From Sutcliffiella horikoshii (GTDB lineage Bacteria; Bacillota; Bacilli; Bacillales; Bacillaceae_I), in NCBI RefSeq assembly GCF_002157855.1, contig NZ_CP020880.1, positions 186,001-250,000 of the forward strand: a DNA stretch of 64,000 bases, read 5' to 3'. The position numbers were made by a program, and so were the translations under genes. Position 1 is the first letter of the stretch. The number at the start of each line of letters is the position of its first letter. The notes under the pieces are model-generated. The model was not told where the DNA came from and made no database searches. It worked only from the letters and a program-made list of their open reading frames with translations. Below, piece by piece: positions 55,157 through 63,864 of this stretch.

Positions 55157-56698
55157 TTATGATTCCACCCTTTTTAATGGCTTCGTTGCAGGCCCTTCCA
55201 AAACGTCCCCCTTATAGGAGAACCTTGATGCATGACATGGGCAATCCCACGAACGTTCCGCATCATTCCACACCACGTCGCATCCCATATGGGTACAGAT
55301 AGGCTTTAAGAGGTGATATGTGCCTTCCTTGTCCTTGTATGCTCCAACTTTTTTGCCATCAAGTTGAATTATTCCTCCCTCATCATATTCCAGTTCTTCG
55401 ATGCTACGGGACTCTCTTTTTATTTTTCCCTTTATCAGTTCTTTTGCAACTGTTGCATTTTCCTTTACAAAATTTTTGGCGCTGCTGAAATCCATCTCGT
55501 TTCTGCTCGGATGGAAAAGGTCCGTGTAGGGATTTTCCTTGTTAAGGATATAATCTTTCAATATACAAGCAGCAATTGTACCGTTTGTCATCCCCCACTT
55601 CGCATATGCGGTAGCTATAAATACATTTTCAGAACCTTTCTTAACAGGGCCGATGTAAGGCAAGTTATCCAAGGAAAAAATATCCTGTGAGGACCAATGA
55701 AAAGGAATGGCTTCTATATCAAAGTACCTGGTACCAAATTGGACGAGCCTTTCATAGTGAGTAGAGGTGTCTCGATCATTTTGTCCGGTAGGATGCCCTT
55801 CCCCTCCAAATAGCAATAATTTCTTTCCATCAGGGCCGGGTGCAGATCGAATGGAGCGTGTCGGTTTTTCGGCATTCAAGTACATCCCATCTGGTATGTT
55901 TTTTTCATTTGTTTTCGCCGCCAGGGCGTAAGAGCGTTCCACATGTAATCTGGAAAAGAGAAGGCCGTTCCTATCATTGAATGGGTAATGGGTGCTAACG
56001 ATGACATGGTTACTTTTCACCTTAAATCCGTTTTCCGTTTCAACAACCGAAGAATCCGCCTGTATGTCTGTAGCTCTTGTATCCTCATACACTTTCCCGC
56101 CTAGTTTTGTAAAAGCCCGCAACAGTCCATTAAGGTATTTGATTGGATGAAACTGTGCCTGGTCCCGCATCATCACAGCATTGTTTATGGAAAAGGGCAG
56201 GGTAAGATCTCCCTTATGAGCAAAGCCCCCATTTATACCAAGCTTAAGATAGGCATTTGCCTCTTTCTCCACTTTTTGCTCCATTTCCTTGCTTGTCGAG
56301 TAAATAAATGAAGGGAGTGTCTGGAAATCGCAATCTATCTGCAGGGCGTTGATGCAGTCCTGAATGAAAGATAAGCCTTTCTGATTTGCCTCATAATAAA
56401 GCCGTGCTTTTTCTTGTCCGTGTTGATTAATCAAATCTTGATAAATCAACCCATGCTGAGAGGAAATCTTGGCAGTGGTAAACCCGGTGGTCCCGCCGAT
56501 GACCTTGCCACCTTCTAGGAGAGCGACTTTCAACCCTTCCTTTGCAAGAAGGTAAGCTACGGTGATTCCGGTAATTCCGGCACCGATGACAGTCACATCT
56601 GTTAAGACATCTTCAGTAAGCGGAGAAAAAGTATTGGGTGAATCTTGCTCTTTCCAGAGTGAAGCAGGGAAGGATGGTAGTTTTGTATTATTAGACAT
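55157..56698 (-). CDS. yhfW: FAD-dependent oxidoreductase with C-terminal Rieske domain (YhfW-like)
   Basis: Product of 513 residues. The DAO-type FAD domain starts with VTVIGAGITGITVAYLLAKEG (about 38-60), and a C-terminal Rieske [2Fe-2S] domain (about 420-510) has both ligand pairs, CTHMGC and CPCHASRF. B. subtilis YhfW has the same fusion; its substrate is unknown. ATG 56698 follows TTGGAGGTTTT. An in-frame extension of 82 codons upstream is not used: it runs through the repeat array at 56868-56958 and has no ribosome site. Confidence 0.9.
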   Translation of the reverse strand: MSNNTKLPSFPASLWKEQDSPNTFSPLTEDVLTDVTVIGAGITGITVAYLLAKEGLKVALLEGGKVIGGTTGFTTAKISSQHGLIYQDLINQHGQEKARLYYEANQKGLSFIQDCINALQIDCDFQTLPSFIYSTSKEMEQKVEKEANAYLKLGINGGFAHKGDLTLPFSINNAVMMRDQAQFHPIKYLNGLLRAFTKLGGKVYEDTRATDIQADSSVVETENGFKVKSNHVIVSTHYPFNDRNGLLFSRLHVERSYALAAKTNEKNIPDGMYLNAEKPTRSIRSAPGPDGKKLLLFGGEGHPTGQNDRDTSTHYERLVQFGTRYFDIEAIPFHWSSQDIFSLDNLPYIGPVKKGSENVFIATAYAKWGMTNGTIAACILKDYILNKENPYTDLFHPSRNEMDFSSAKNFVKENATVAKELIKGKIKRESRSIEELEYDEGGIIQLDGKKVGAYKDKEGTYHLLKPICTHMGCDVVWNDAERSWDCPCHASRFSYKGDVLEGPATKPLKRVES

Positions 56699-56862
56699 AT
56701 TAAAACCTCCAATAAATAGCGTTACTAATTCGTACCCTACCTGATGGGAAAATATCGTCATGCAGAGTATTGGGAGATTCATGGTAAAGTAACTTCGAAT
56801 ATCCCTATGCCAACTTCCATAAAGAAGAAGGTAGCCATTAATTTTCCTGGGTGTTTCGCTGC

Positions 56863-56963
56863 TTTGGCACGAACTCGGGGTGTTTTGGCACGAACTCGCC
56901 ACGTTTCCGCACGAACTCGGGCATTTTTGGCACGAACTTGCCACGTTTCGGAACGAACTCTGC
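56863..56963. repeat. Phased intergenic array, 21-bp period, core GGCACGAACTCG (5 units)
   Basis: CACGAAC (last copy AACGAAC) starts at 56868, 56889, 56910, 56931 and 56952, exactly 21 bp apart, each preceded by TTTSG and followed by TYG or TCT. It lies between the divergent yhfW and ppaC genes and explains the heptad-repeat ORFs seen on both strands. The remaining 150 bases before ppaC hold its 5' region. Confidence 0.85.
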
Positions 56964-57122
56964 CCAACATAGCCTCAGCTCGTCCTCAGAACGGTCCAAT
57001 CAACCCCCATTCAACAAATTTAATCGAATACGTTTTGAAACGAAAGAAATTTTAAGGTAATATACAAAGTGGAAGAGTTACTAGAATTAGCTCGATAAAA
57101 CATATAAGCAAGGAGAGTACTC

Positions 57123-58052
57123 ATGACAAAAGTTTTAGTACTAGGACATAAAAACCCAGATACAGATTCCATCTGCTCAGCCATCGCTTATGCAGAGTTG
57201 AAAAAACAACTAGGCATGGACGCAGAGCCGGTTCGTTTAGGTGAGTTAAACGGCGAAACAGAATATGCGCTAAAAGAATTCAACAGTGAAGTGCCGCGTC
57301 TTGTGGAAACTGTTGCAAACGAAGTAAAGGAAGTAATTTTGGTTGACCACAACGAGCGCCAACAAAGCGTAAGTGATATCGATCAAGTTCGCGTCCTTGA
57401 AGTAATCGATCACCACCGTATTGCAAACTTTGAAACGGCCGATCCTTTATACTACCGTGCAGAGCCAGTAGGTTGCACCGCGACAATTTTAAACAAGCTA
57501 TACAAGGAAAATGGAGTGGTAATCTCTAAGCCAGTTGCCGGATTAATGCTTTCTGCCATCATTTCTGATTCCCTATTGTTTAAATCCCCAACTTGCACAG
57601 AGCAAGATGTACAAGCTGCAAAAGAACTTGCGGAAATCGCGGGTGTAAATGCAGATGAGTATGGATTAGCGATGTTAAAAGCAGGAGCAGACATTAGTGA
57701 CAAAACAGTAGAACAGCTTATCTCCCTTGATGCAAAAGAATTCCAAATGGGCGACTACAAAGTAGAAATCGCACAAGTAAACACGGTTGATACAAACGAT
57801 GTTCTTACAAAACAAGCAGAGTTAGAAGCAGTAATCACTGCGAACGTTGCGGACAAGGACTTAGATTTGTTCTTACTTGTCGTAACGGATATCTTGGAGA
57901 ATGATTCTGTTGCACTTGCACTAGGATCCCAAGCTCCGGTTGTAGAGAAAGCATACAACGTGAAGCTTGAGAACAACACTGCTTTGTTGAAGGGTGTTGT
58001 GTCCCGTAAGAAACAGGTTGTACCTGTGTTGACGGATGCATTGACAAAATAA
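57123..58052 (+). CDS. ppaC: Manganese-dependent inorganic pyrophosphatase (family II)
   Basis: Hydrolyses pyrophosphate to drive biosynthesis. It has 309 residues of the DHH family: [10 protein letters not shown] (8-17), LVDHNE, the DHH motif in VIDHHRI (about 97), and the C-terminal substrate loop SRKKQVVP. Metal ligands are all present. Length matches B. subtilis PpaC (309). ATG 57123 follows AAGGAGAG. Confidence 0.97.
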   Translation: MTKVLVLGHKNPDTDSICSAIAYAELKKQLGMDAEPVRLGELNGETEYALKEFNSEVPRLVETVANEVKEVILVDHNERQQSVSDIDQVRVLEVIDHHRIANFETADPLYYRAEPVGCTATILNKLYKENGVVISKPVAGLMLSAIISDSLLFKSPTCTEQDVQAAKELAEIAGVNADEYGLAMLKAGADISDKTVEQLISLDAKEFQMGDYKVEIAQVNTVDTNDVLTKQAELEAVITANVADKDLDLFLLVVTDILENDSVALALGSQAPVVEKAYNVKLENNTALLKGVVSRKKQVVPVLTDALTK

Positions 58053-58072
58053 TAGATGTCTTCGGATAGATG

Positions 58073-58117
58073 GCGCATGGATTGATTCTTTTGGTGAGTT
58101 GGTCCGTGCGTTTTTTT
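58073..58117 (+). terminator. Terminator of ppaC
   Basis: GCGCATGGA ... TCCGTGCG stem-loop followed by seven T. Confidence 0.7.
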
Positions 58118-58169
58118 AGGTTTTTTGATATCCCCATAAAAAAGTTACCCAAAAGTGATCCAAATCCTC

Positions 58170-58199
58170 AACCTAAAACGTTAGGTTCCTAAAGAACCT
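58170..58199. other. Overlapping alternative hairpins upstream of the ynj-like operon
   Basis: AACCTAA-AACG-TTAGGTT (58170-58187) and AGGTTC-CTAAA-GAACCT (58183-58199) share the AGGTT arm and cannot both form. They lie about 100 bp before the first gene of the operon and could be an operator or a leader switch; no family is recognised. Confidence 0.35.
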
Positions 58200-58295
58200 A
58201 GACCCACCCTAAAACATACCAACATTTTAAAGTATAAAAGGAAAGTGTTATATATATAGATAGAGAGATTTGACAAAGAGAGAAGAGGGACGCCC

Positions 58296-59546
58296 ATGAA
58301 GACAAGGTTACTGGCATTGTCATTAATAATTGTACTGCTAATAGCAGCTGGTTGCTCGAACACCAACTTAAACAACAGCGACAACGCCGGCGAAGAACTT
58401 AAAGAAAAAGATTGGAGCGACATCACCGAACTTGCCGAGGGCTCCAAGGTTCGCATTTTTATGTGGGGCGGAGATGAAGGAATTAACCGCTACATGGATG
58501 AGTGGGTCGCGCCTAATTTAAAAGAAGCGCATAACATCGAACTAGAACGAGTCCCAATGGATACAAATGAAATCCTTCAAAAACTATCCACGGAAAAGCG
58601 TGCAAACAAAGAAGAAGGTACCATCGACATCATCTGGATAAATGGGGAAAACTTCAAGAACGCCAAGGAGTTTGAACTACTTTACGGTCCATTCAGCGAA
58701 AAACTCCCAAACTACCAGAACTATGTCGACACGGAAAGTCTGGACGTCCAATATGATTTCGGTACGGAAGTGGAAGGACTGGAGGCGCCTTGGGGGAAAG
58801 TGCAGTTCGTCTTCCAATATGATGAAGAAAAAATCCCAACCCCTCCTGCCAACTTCGAAGAGTTAAAAGATTGGATAAAAGAAAACCCAGGAAAGTTTAC
58901 GTATCCTGATGCAAATGATTTTACAGGAAATGCGTTTCTTAGACATGTTCTGTACGATGCGGTGGGCGGACCGGAGAAATTATTAGAAAACGGCTACGAT
59001 GAAAAGGTTTTAGCGAATCATGCAGACGCCCTTTGGAGCTATCTCCGTGAAATCCAGCCGTCCCTTTGGAGAAACGGAGAGACCTACCCAGCAACTCTAA
59101 CCGACTTAGATCGTCTCTATAGCCAAGGGGAAGTGTGGATGACGATGGGGTATAACGAGGCGAGGGCGGAAAGTCTTATCAAGGACGGCATTTTTCCTGA
59201 AAGCACGAAATCCTTTGTGTTAGATTCAGGTTCTATCGGAAATACGCACTTCCTGGCCATCCCGTTTAACAGTCCAAATAAAGCAGGTGCGATGGTGGCG
59301 ATCGATTTCTTGATGTCCCCAGATGCACAACTTGCCAAATATGAGTCGACATATTGGGGAGAAAATATGGCGCTTGATCCGACAAAACTGCCAGAAGACG
59401 CACAGGAAAAGCTAGCCAATATGGATCGCGGAGCTTCTGTCCTGTCACCGGAAAAGTTGAGTGAAAGCCTGTTACCAGAAGTGGATGCAGAATATGTGAA
59501 TTGGTTGAAGGAGCATTGGGTCAATGAAGTGGTTCAAAAGCAATAA
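58296..59546 (+). CDS. ynjB: ABC transporter substrate-binding lipoprotein (YnjB-like)
   Basis: Product of 416 residues: lipoprotein signal LLIAAGC, then an extracellular binding protein (RIFMWGGDEGINRYMDEWVAP; DIIWINGENFKNAKE; APWGKVQFVFQYDEEKIP) of the COG4134/YnjB type. Ligand unknown. It heads a five-gene operon and overlaps the next gene by 23 bases. Confidence 0.85.
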   Translation: MKTRLLALSLIIVLLIAAGCSNTNLNNSDNAGEELKEKDWSDITELAEGSKVRIFMWGGDEGINRYMDEWVAPNLKEAHNIELERVPMDTNEILQKLSTEKRANKEEGTIDIIWINGENFKNAKEFELLYGPFSEKLPNYQNYVDTESLDVQYDFGTEVEGLEAPWGKVQFVFQYDEEKIPTPPANFEELKDWIKENPGKFTYPDANDFTGNAFLRHVLYDAVGGPEKLLENGYDEKVLANHADALWSYLREIQPSLWRNGETYPATLTDLDRLYSQGEVWMTMGYNEARAESLIKDGIFPESTKSFVLDSGSIGNTHFLAIPFNSPNKAGAMVAIDFLMSPDAQLAKYESTYWGENMALDPTKLPEDAQEKLANMDRGASVLSPEKLSESLLPEVDAEYVNWLKEHWVNEVVQKQ

Positions 59547-60390
59547 CTGGAGTCTTGCACTCCTACCAGCTTTTCTTTTTACATTCTGCCTTGTCGTCTA
59601 TGGGCTGTTTATGGCGGCACAGGAGAGTGTGACAACCTTAAACGGCTTTTCCTTGGATGCATATAAAAACATATTTGATAACGAGGCTTTCCTGGAGTCG
59701 TTAACATACAGTCTCAGGATTGCCTTCGTTTCAACGGTACTGTCTCTCGTATTGGGTCTTTTACTAACTAAATTTCTATTTGAAACTTTAAACAACCACT
59801 TGGCAAGGACAGTTGTTTGGTTGCCGATGCTATTTCCTCATTTTGTTTGGGGATATATGATGATTTTGCTTTTTTCGCAAACAGGTTGGTTCTCCACCAT
59901 GTTGCATGCCATGTCCATCATTGATAGTCCTGATCAATTTCCGGTACTGACGAATGACCGCTATGGAATTGGCATCATCCTTACATATACGTTAAAAGAA
60001 ATTCCCTTTGTCGTGCTAATGTTGTTGCCTGTATATGCACAGCTTAACCGGGATTTGCCGAATGTGGTGATGACTCTTGGCGGCAACAAGTGGCATGTTT
60101 TTAAAACAGTGGAGTGGCCGTGGCTGTTTCCGGTGCTGATGGAAGCGGGGCTGATTGTTTTTGCCTTTATTTTGGCGGCATTTGAAGTGCCGTACTTACT
60201 TGGGACGACCTATCCGAAAATGGTATCTGTCCTTGCGTATGAGTGGTTTTATCAAGGGGACTGGAGCAAAAGGCCGGAATCATTTGCTGTGATGATGACA
60301 GTGACCGCGATAATCTTTGGTCTGCTTATCATCCTATTAAGTTTGGTTTCAAGGTCACGGTATCGGATGATGAAAGGAAACGGGATGTAG
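59524..60390 (+). CDS. ABC transporter permease, first YnjC-like half
   Basis: Product of 288 residues with six membrane helices and the EAA-type loop in VVMTLGGNKWHVFKTVEWPWLFPV. In E. coli YnjC is a fused protein of about 510 residues; here the two halves are separate genes. ATG 59524 follows GAAGGAG within the end of the binding-protein gene. Confidence 0.88.
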   Translation: MKWFKSNNWSLALLPAFLFTFCLVVYGLFMAAQESVTTLNGFSLDAYKNIFDNEAFLESLTYSLRIAFVSTVLSLVLGLLLTKFLFETLNNHLARTVVWLPMLFPHFVWGYMMILLFSQTGWFSTMLHAMSIIDSPDQFPVLTNDRYGIGIILTYTLKEIPFVVLMLLPVYAQLNRDLPNVVMTLGGNKWHVFKTVEWPWLFPVLMEAGLIVFAFILAAFEVPYLLGTTYPKMVSVLAYEWFYQGDWSKRPESFAVMMTVTAIIFGLLIILLSLVSRSRYRMMKGNGM

Positions 60391-60391
60391 G

Positions 60392-61195
60392 ATGAGGAAA
60401 AATAGAAAATGGAACATATTGTATATATTTTTCGCGTTCGTTCTCTTTTTTCCTGTCCTGCTATTGTTGGTGAAAAGTGTATCGTACGGTTGGCGGTGGG
60501 GAGAAATTATTCCAACATCATTTTCCGCCAGAGGCTTTGACGTCCTACTGAATGATTCGCGTTTTTATTCGGCGATTGGAATGTCGTTTTTGATCGGGAA
60601 TATGGTCATTCTTCTAAATCTGTTGATCGCTGTACCGGCTGCAAGGGCACTGGCTTTTCACACTTTCAGAGGAAAATCGCTCGTTGAAGTGGTGCTTCTT
60701 CTCCCAATCCTTATCCCTAGCCTTGCGGTGGCGATGGGAATTCACATCACGATGATACGGTTGGGCTTGGCGGACCAGTGGCTTGGTGTTGTGTTGGTTC
60801 ACCTCATCCCGACGGTACCTTATTCTATAAAAATTTTACGATCAGGTTTTGAAAGACTAGGGCAGAAGTGGGAGGAACAAGCAAGCTCCCTTGGCGGCAC
60901 AAAAATGGCAATCCTCTACCGAATTTATTTACCGCAATTATTGCCGAGCTTTCGAAGCATGGTGTTTTTAATTTTTGTGATTTCCCTAAGTCAATACGCA
61001 CTAACATCCATCATTGGTGGTGGAAACGTATTGACGTTGGCAATGTTATATTTTCCGTTCTTGTCGTCAGTGGATGAAGCAGTCATTGCTAGTTTTTCAA
61101 TCGTGTTTGCACTGCTACCGATTTGTGTGATGATCGGGTTTGAGCTAGTGTTTAGACTGGTGATTCCTTATCAGAAAAGGGTGTTTTTAGATTGA
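60392..61195 (+). CDS. ABC transporter permease, second YnjC-like half
   Basis: Product of 267 residues with six membrane helices and the EAA loop ASSLGGTKMAILYRIYLPQLLPSF. One base separates it from the previous permease, and its end overlaps the ATPase gene, so they are expressed as one unit. Confidence 0.88.
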   Translation: MRKNRKWNILYIFFAFVLFFPVLLLLVKSVSYGWRWGEIIPTSFSARGFDVLLNDSRFYSAIGMSFLIGNMVILLNLLIAVPAARALAFHTFRGKSLVEVVLLLPILIPSLAVAMGIHITMIRLGLADQWLGVVLVHLIPTVPYSIKILRSGFERLGQKWEEQASSLGGTKMAILYRIYLPQLLPSFRSMVFLIFVISLSQYALTSIIGGGNVLTLAMLYFPFLSSVDEAVIASFSIVFALLPICVMIGFELVFRLVIPYQKRVFLD

Positions 61196-62169
61196 ATGAA
61201 AAAATAGTAATCGAAAAATTATCGAAAAGTTATGGTGAGAAATGCATCATTAGTAATATGAGTTTGACGATTGAGCAAGGAGAAATCATCAGTGTTGTCG
61301 GTCCTTCAGGAAGTGGCAAATCGACTTTGTTGAAGTGCCTTGCAGGACTTGAACCCGTTTCAGCAGGAAGCATCAAAGTAGGGGAAAAGGATATCACCTC
61401 CATGCAGGCCAATCAGCGTCCAATCGTAATGATGTTTCAGCAACCGCTTTTGTTTCCGCATATGACTGTCTTGGAAAATGTCATGATCGGTTTATCTTTT
61501 AAAAGAAAAGGGACAAAAGCCGAGCAAAAAGAGCAGGCTGCTAATTTTCTCATGAAAGTTGGACTTGAGGGCTACGGAAAAAATTATCCTTATGAACTTT
61601 CCGGCGGTCAGCAACAAAGGGTGGCACTTGCCCGCGCATTGATTACGAATCCGCAACTTATGTTGTTGGATGAGCCATTTAGCAGCATTGATAATGAAAA
61701 AAGGGATGAATTGCGCTTGTGGGTGAAAAATTTATTGAAAGAAGAAGGTATTGCCAGCCTTTTTATCACTCATGATATAGAAGAAGCGATGTTGATGGGG
61801 GATAGGGTCGTGATATTTGCTGAGCAAATAGTCCAGCAGGTTGGCAAGCCGCTGGACGTGTATGAAGAGCCGGCAACACCATTTGTGGCAAAATTTTATT
61901 CTGATGGTCTGTTAATTGGAACGGATTCCTTTGTTCATTCGAAAAAATTAACTGTAGTGATAGAACAGTCAGAGGAATGCTATCAATCCTACGCAGGTAA
62001 AGTCGTACAAAAAAAAGTAAAACACGGCAGCCTTTTTTATGATATTCAGATAGAAGCCCTTCATCAAAAGCTTACACTTCCTAGTGTGGAAAATTTAGAT
62101 CTATCCCAGCACGTTTGGGTAACGGTGAAAAAAGAACAGGATGTAGTGCATCTTAAAAATTCGGTATAA
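61192..62169 (+). CDS. ynjD: ABC transporter ATP-binding protein (YnjD-like)
   Basis: Product of 325 residues. Walker A GPSGSGKST, Q-loop MFQQPLLFPHM, signature LSGGQQQRVALARAL, Walker B LMLLDEPFSSID, switch His in ITHDIEEA; the C-terminal 100 residues look like a TOBE-type regulatory domain. The start is TTG 61192, overlapping the permease stop (TTGA). It energises import by the two preceding permeases. Confidence 0.9.
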   Translation: MNEKIVIEKLSKSYGEKCIISNMSLTIEQGEIISVVGPSGSGKSTLLKCLAGLEPVSAGSIKVGEKDITSMQANQRPIVMMFQQPLLFPHMTVLENVMIGLSFKRKGTKAEQKEQAANFLMKVGLEGYGKNYPYELSGGQQQRVALARALITNPQLMLLDEPFSSIDNEKRDELRLWVKNLLKEEGIASLFITHDIEEAMLMGDRVVIFAEQIVQQVGKPLDVYEEPATPFVAKFYSDGLLIGTDSFVHSKKLTVVIEQSEECYQSYAGKVVQKKVKHGSLFYDIQIEALHQKLTLPSVENLDLSQHVWVTVKKEQDVVHLKNSV

Positions 62170-62182
62170 AAGGAAGGTTCCT

Positions 62183-62764
62183 ATGCTTGATACGCATGCC
62201 CGAAAATATGTACAACCATTAATATCAAATACGGCGGAGCAATTGTTGAAGTTCGGATTCACACCGAACCAGGTTACTGTCATTTCTTTTTTCATTGGCG
62301 TGTCATCCGGCGTTTTTTTCTATTTTGGCCTGCCCATCATAGCAGTATTGGTGCTCTGGATTTCGGGCTTTCTTGATGCGGTCGATGGCACCATGGCCCG
62401 CAAAACGAAGTCCTCTCCGTGGGGAACGGTGATGGATGTCACGTTTGATCGACTGGTGGAGATCAGCGTCATCCTCGGCGTGGCATTTGTCTATCCTGAA
62501 ATACAGTGGGCATTGTTATTGTTGAGCGTTTCTATCATTTTTTCTATCACGGTCTTTTTGACTGTGGGGGCAGTTTCTGAAAAGCAGGGAATGAAGTCCT
62601 TTTACTATCAAGCCGGACTTGCAGAAAGAACAGAAGGCTTTATCTTACTCACTCTCATGATGCTCCTGCCTGCATTTGTCCTCTGGACCACCTTGATATT
62701 CCTCGCAGTCGAAGTAATAACAGGCCTCCAACGTTTCTTCGAAGCAAAAAGAATACTGCAGTAA
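62183..62764 (+). CDS. ynjF: CDP-alcohol phosphatidyltransferase family protein (YnjF-like)
   Basis: Integral membrane enzyme of 193 residues with about six helices and the full family motif DAVDGTMARKTKSSPWGTVMDVTFD, that is Asp-x2-Asp-Gly-x2-Ala-Arg-x7-Gly-x3-Asp-x3-Asp. It would join a CDP-activated lipid (or nucleotide-activated group) to an alcohol; substrates are unknown. It begins 13 bases after the ABC ATPase gene with AAAAGGAAGG, so it belongs to the operon. E. coli also keeps ynjF beside ynjBCD. Confidence 0.85.
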   Translation: MLDTHARKYVQPLISNTAEQLLKFGFTPNQVTVISFFIGVSSGVFFYFGLPIIAVLVLWISGFLDAVDGTMARKTKSSPWGTVMDVTFDRLVEISVILGVAFVYPEIQWALLLLSVSIIFSITVFLTVGAVSEKQGMKSFYYQAGLAERTEGFILLTLMMLLPAFVLWTTLIFLAVEVITGLQRFFEAKRILQ

Positions 62765-62777
62765 AAGAAATATCTTA

Positions 62778-62909
62778 GCTGGTGATTGGAGCAAAAAGGT
62801 GAAGACTCATGCGGGGGAGTAGCGACATTGTTGAGACCCCTGAAGCGTTGTAAGGAGGCTCAAGGTCGCCCCGCGGAAAGCGAAGCCTTTTGCAGAGATC
62901 AACAGTGGC
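62778..62909. repeat. Dispersed Bacillus intergenic repeat, copy 2 (132 bp)
   Basis: Plus-strand GCTGGTGATTGGAGC ... GAAGACTC ... GAGACCCC ... GGAGGCTC ... CGCCCCGCGGAAAGCGAAGCC ... GATCAACAGTGGC, the same order of blocks as the copy at 6130-6316 but in the other orientation, shorter and more degenerate. Confidence 0.7.
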
Positions 62910-62929
62910 TTTCATGCAATTTCCCCACA

Positions 62930-62978
62930 AAAAAAGCTGGAAAGTTTCAGTGACAACACTGATTCTTTCCAGCTTTTT
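62930..62978. terminator. Bidirectional terminator between ynjF-like and lmo0937-type genes
   Basis: AAAAAAGCTGGAAAG ... CTTTCCAGCTTTTTT with a long stem and A/T runs on both sides, between convergent genes. Confidence 0.85.
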
Positions 62979-62993
62979 TCTTTGTTTATATAC

Positions 62994-63140
62994 CTAAGGC
63001 CTTCTGCGGCCAGCAAATAAGTTAAAGACTAATGCGATTAGTGCTAATACAAGAATAATGTGAATTAGGTTCCCTGCGATATCAAAAGAGAATCCAAGTA
63101 ACCAAAGAATAAGTAATACTGCAAAGATTGTCCATAACAT
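62994..63140 (-). CDS. lmo0937-family small membrane protein, copy 1
   Basis: A 48-residue ORF: MLWTIFAVLLILWLLGFSF, then two hydrophobic stretches and a basic tail AGRRRP. This is the lmo0937/DUF5670 pattern of two short helices, frequent in stress regulons; function unknown. ATG 63140 is preceded by GGAGGCATATC. A close paralogue lies just upstream on the same strand. Confidence 0.85.
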   Translation of the reverse strand: MLWTIFAVLLILWLLGFSFDIAGNLIHIILVLALIALVFNLFAGRRRP

Positions 63141-63233
63141 AGTGATATGCCTCCTAAACATCTGACGTAGTAGCTGTAGTCTTGTTTTTCCCTTCAGCCA
63201 CTCCTATTACTCCTACTAATAATTGCCTGTTAA

Positions 63234-63383
63234 TTACCTGACGCCACGTCTTCTTCCAAATAGGTTAAATACGATAGCTAACACTGCAAGAACTAAAAGA
63301 ATGTGAATAAGTCCTCCGCCGATTTCCATTGCGAAACCAAGTAACCAAAGAACTAATAGTACTACAAAGATTGTCCATAACAT
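63234..63383 (-). CDS. lmo0937-family small membrane protein, copy 2
   Basis: A 49-residue ORF nearly collinear with its neighbour: MLWTIFVVLLVLWLLGFAM, GGGLIHILLVLAVLAIVFNLF, GRRRGVR. Preceded by GGAGGAAAATC. The two genes are separated by 93 bp and look like a tandem duplication. Confidence 0.85.
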   Translation of the reverse strand: MLWTIFVVLLVLWLLGFAMEIGGGLIHILLVLAVLAIVFNLFGRRRGVR

Positions 63384-63625
63384 GTGATTTTCCTCCTAAT
63401 ATAGTTTTGGTATTTTTTTTCAACGTCTACACAGAAGGTAATTCCCTAGCGTGTAAAATGTTAAACCAATATTTTTTTTAATTGTTTCAAGGGGAGTAGA
63501 TTAGGACAAAAGTTGGAAAAAGAGTTTGTCCCAATAATTAGGTTTTAAATTATGTAGAAAAGGAATGGAGTAACTAGTGACGAGCTATCAGAAGTCACAA
63601 ATTGAAGTGGGAGGTGAAGTTGATT

Positions 63626-63814
63626 ATGAATCAGACAACCATGAAAGGTAAGTGGAACCAGATGAAAGGTGACGCCAAGAAGAAATGGGGAAATCTCACG
63701 GATGATGATCTTCAACAAATTGAGGGAGATCGTGATAAGCTGGTAGGCAAAATTCAGGAACGCCACGGGAAGTCAAAAGAAGAGGCAGAACGTGAAGTAG
63801 ACGGTTGGATGTAG
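63626..63814 (+). CDS. csbD: CsbD-family stress protein
   Basis: Product of 62 residues with the typical MKGKWNQMKGDAKKKWGNLTDDDLQQIEGDRDKLVGKIQERHGKSKEEAEREV pattern, four small helices, very charged. Sigma-B controlled in B. subtilis, role unknown. ATG 63626 follows GGGAGGTGAAG. A weak sigma-B-like GTTTTA-N13-AGGAAT lies at 63542-63566. Confidence 0.9.
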   Translation: MNQTTMKGKWNQMKGDAKKKWGNLTDDDLQQIEGDRDKLVGKIQERHGKSKEEAEREVDGWM

Positions 63815-63864
63815 GTCAGTACTTAAGCTTCTTTTTAAAAATTACTTAAAGGAGAGGATTTAAG

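Noticed and set aside
56699-56944. Cys/Ser-rich 82-residue N-terminal extension of YhfW
   Set aside because: It runs through the GGCACGAACTCG array; ATG 56698 has a proper ribosome site and matches the family N-terminus.
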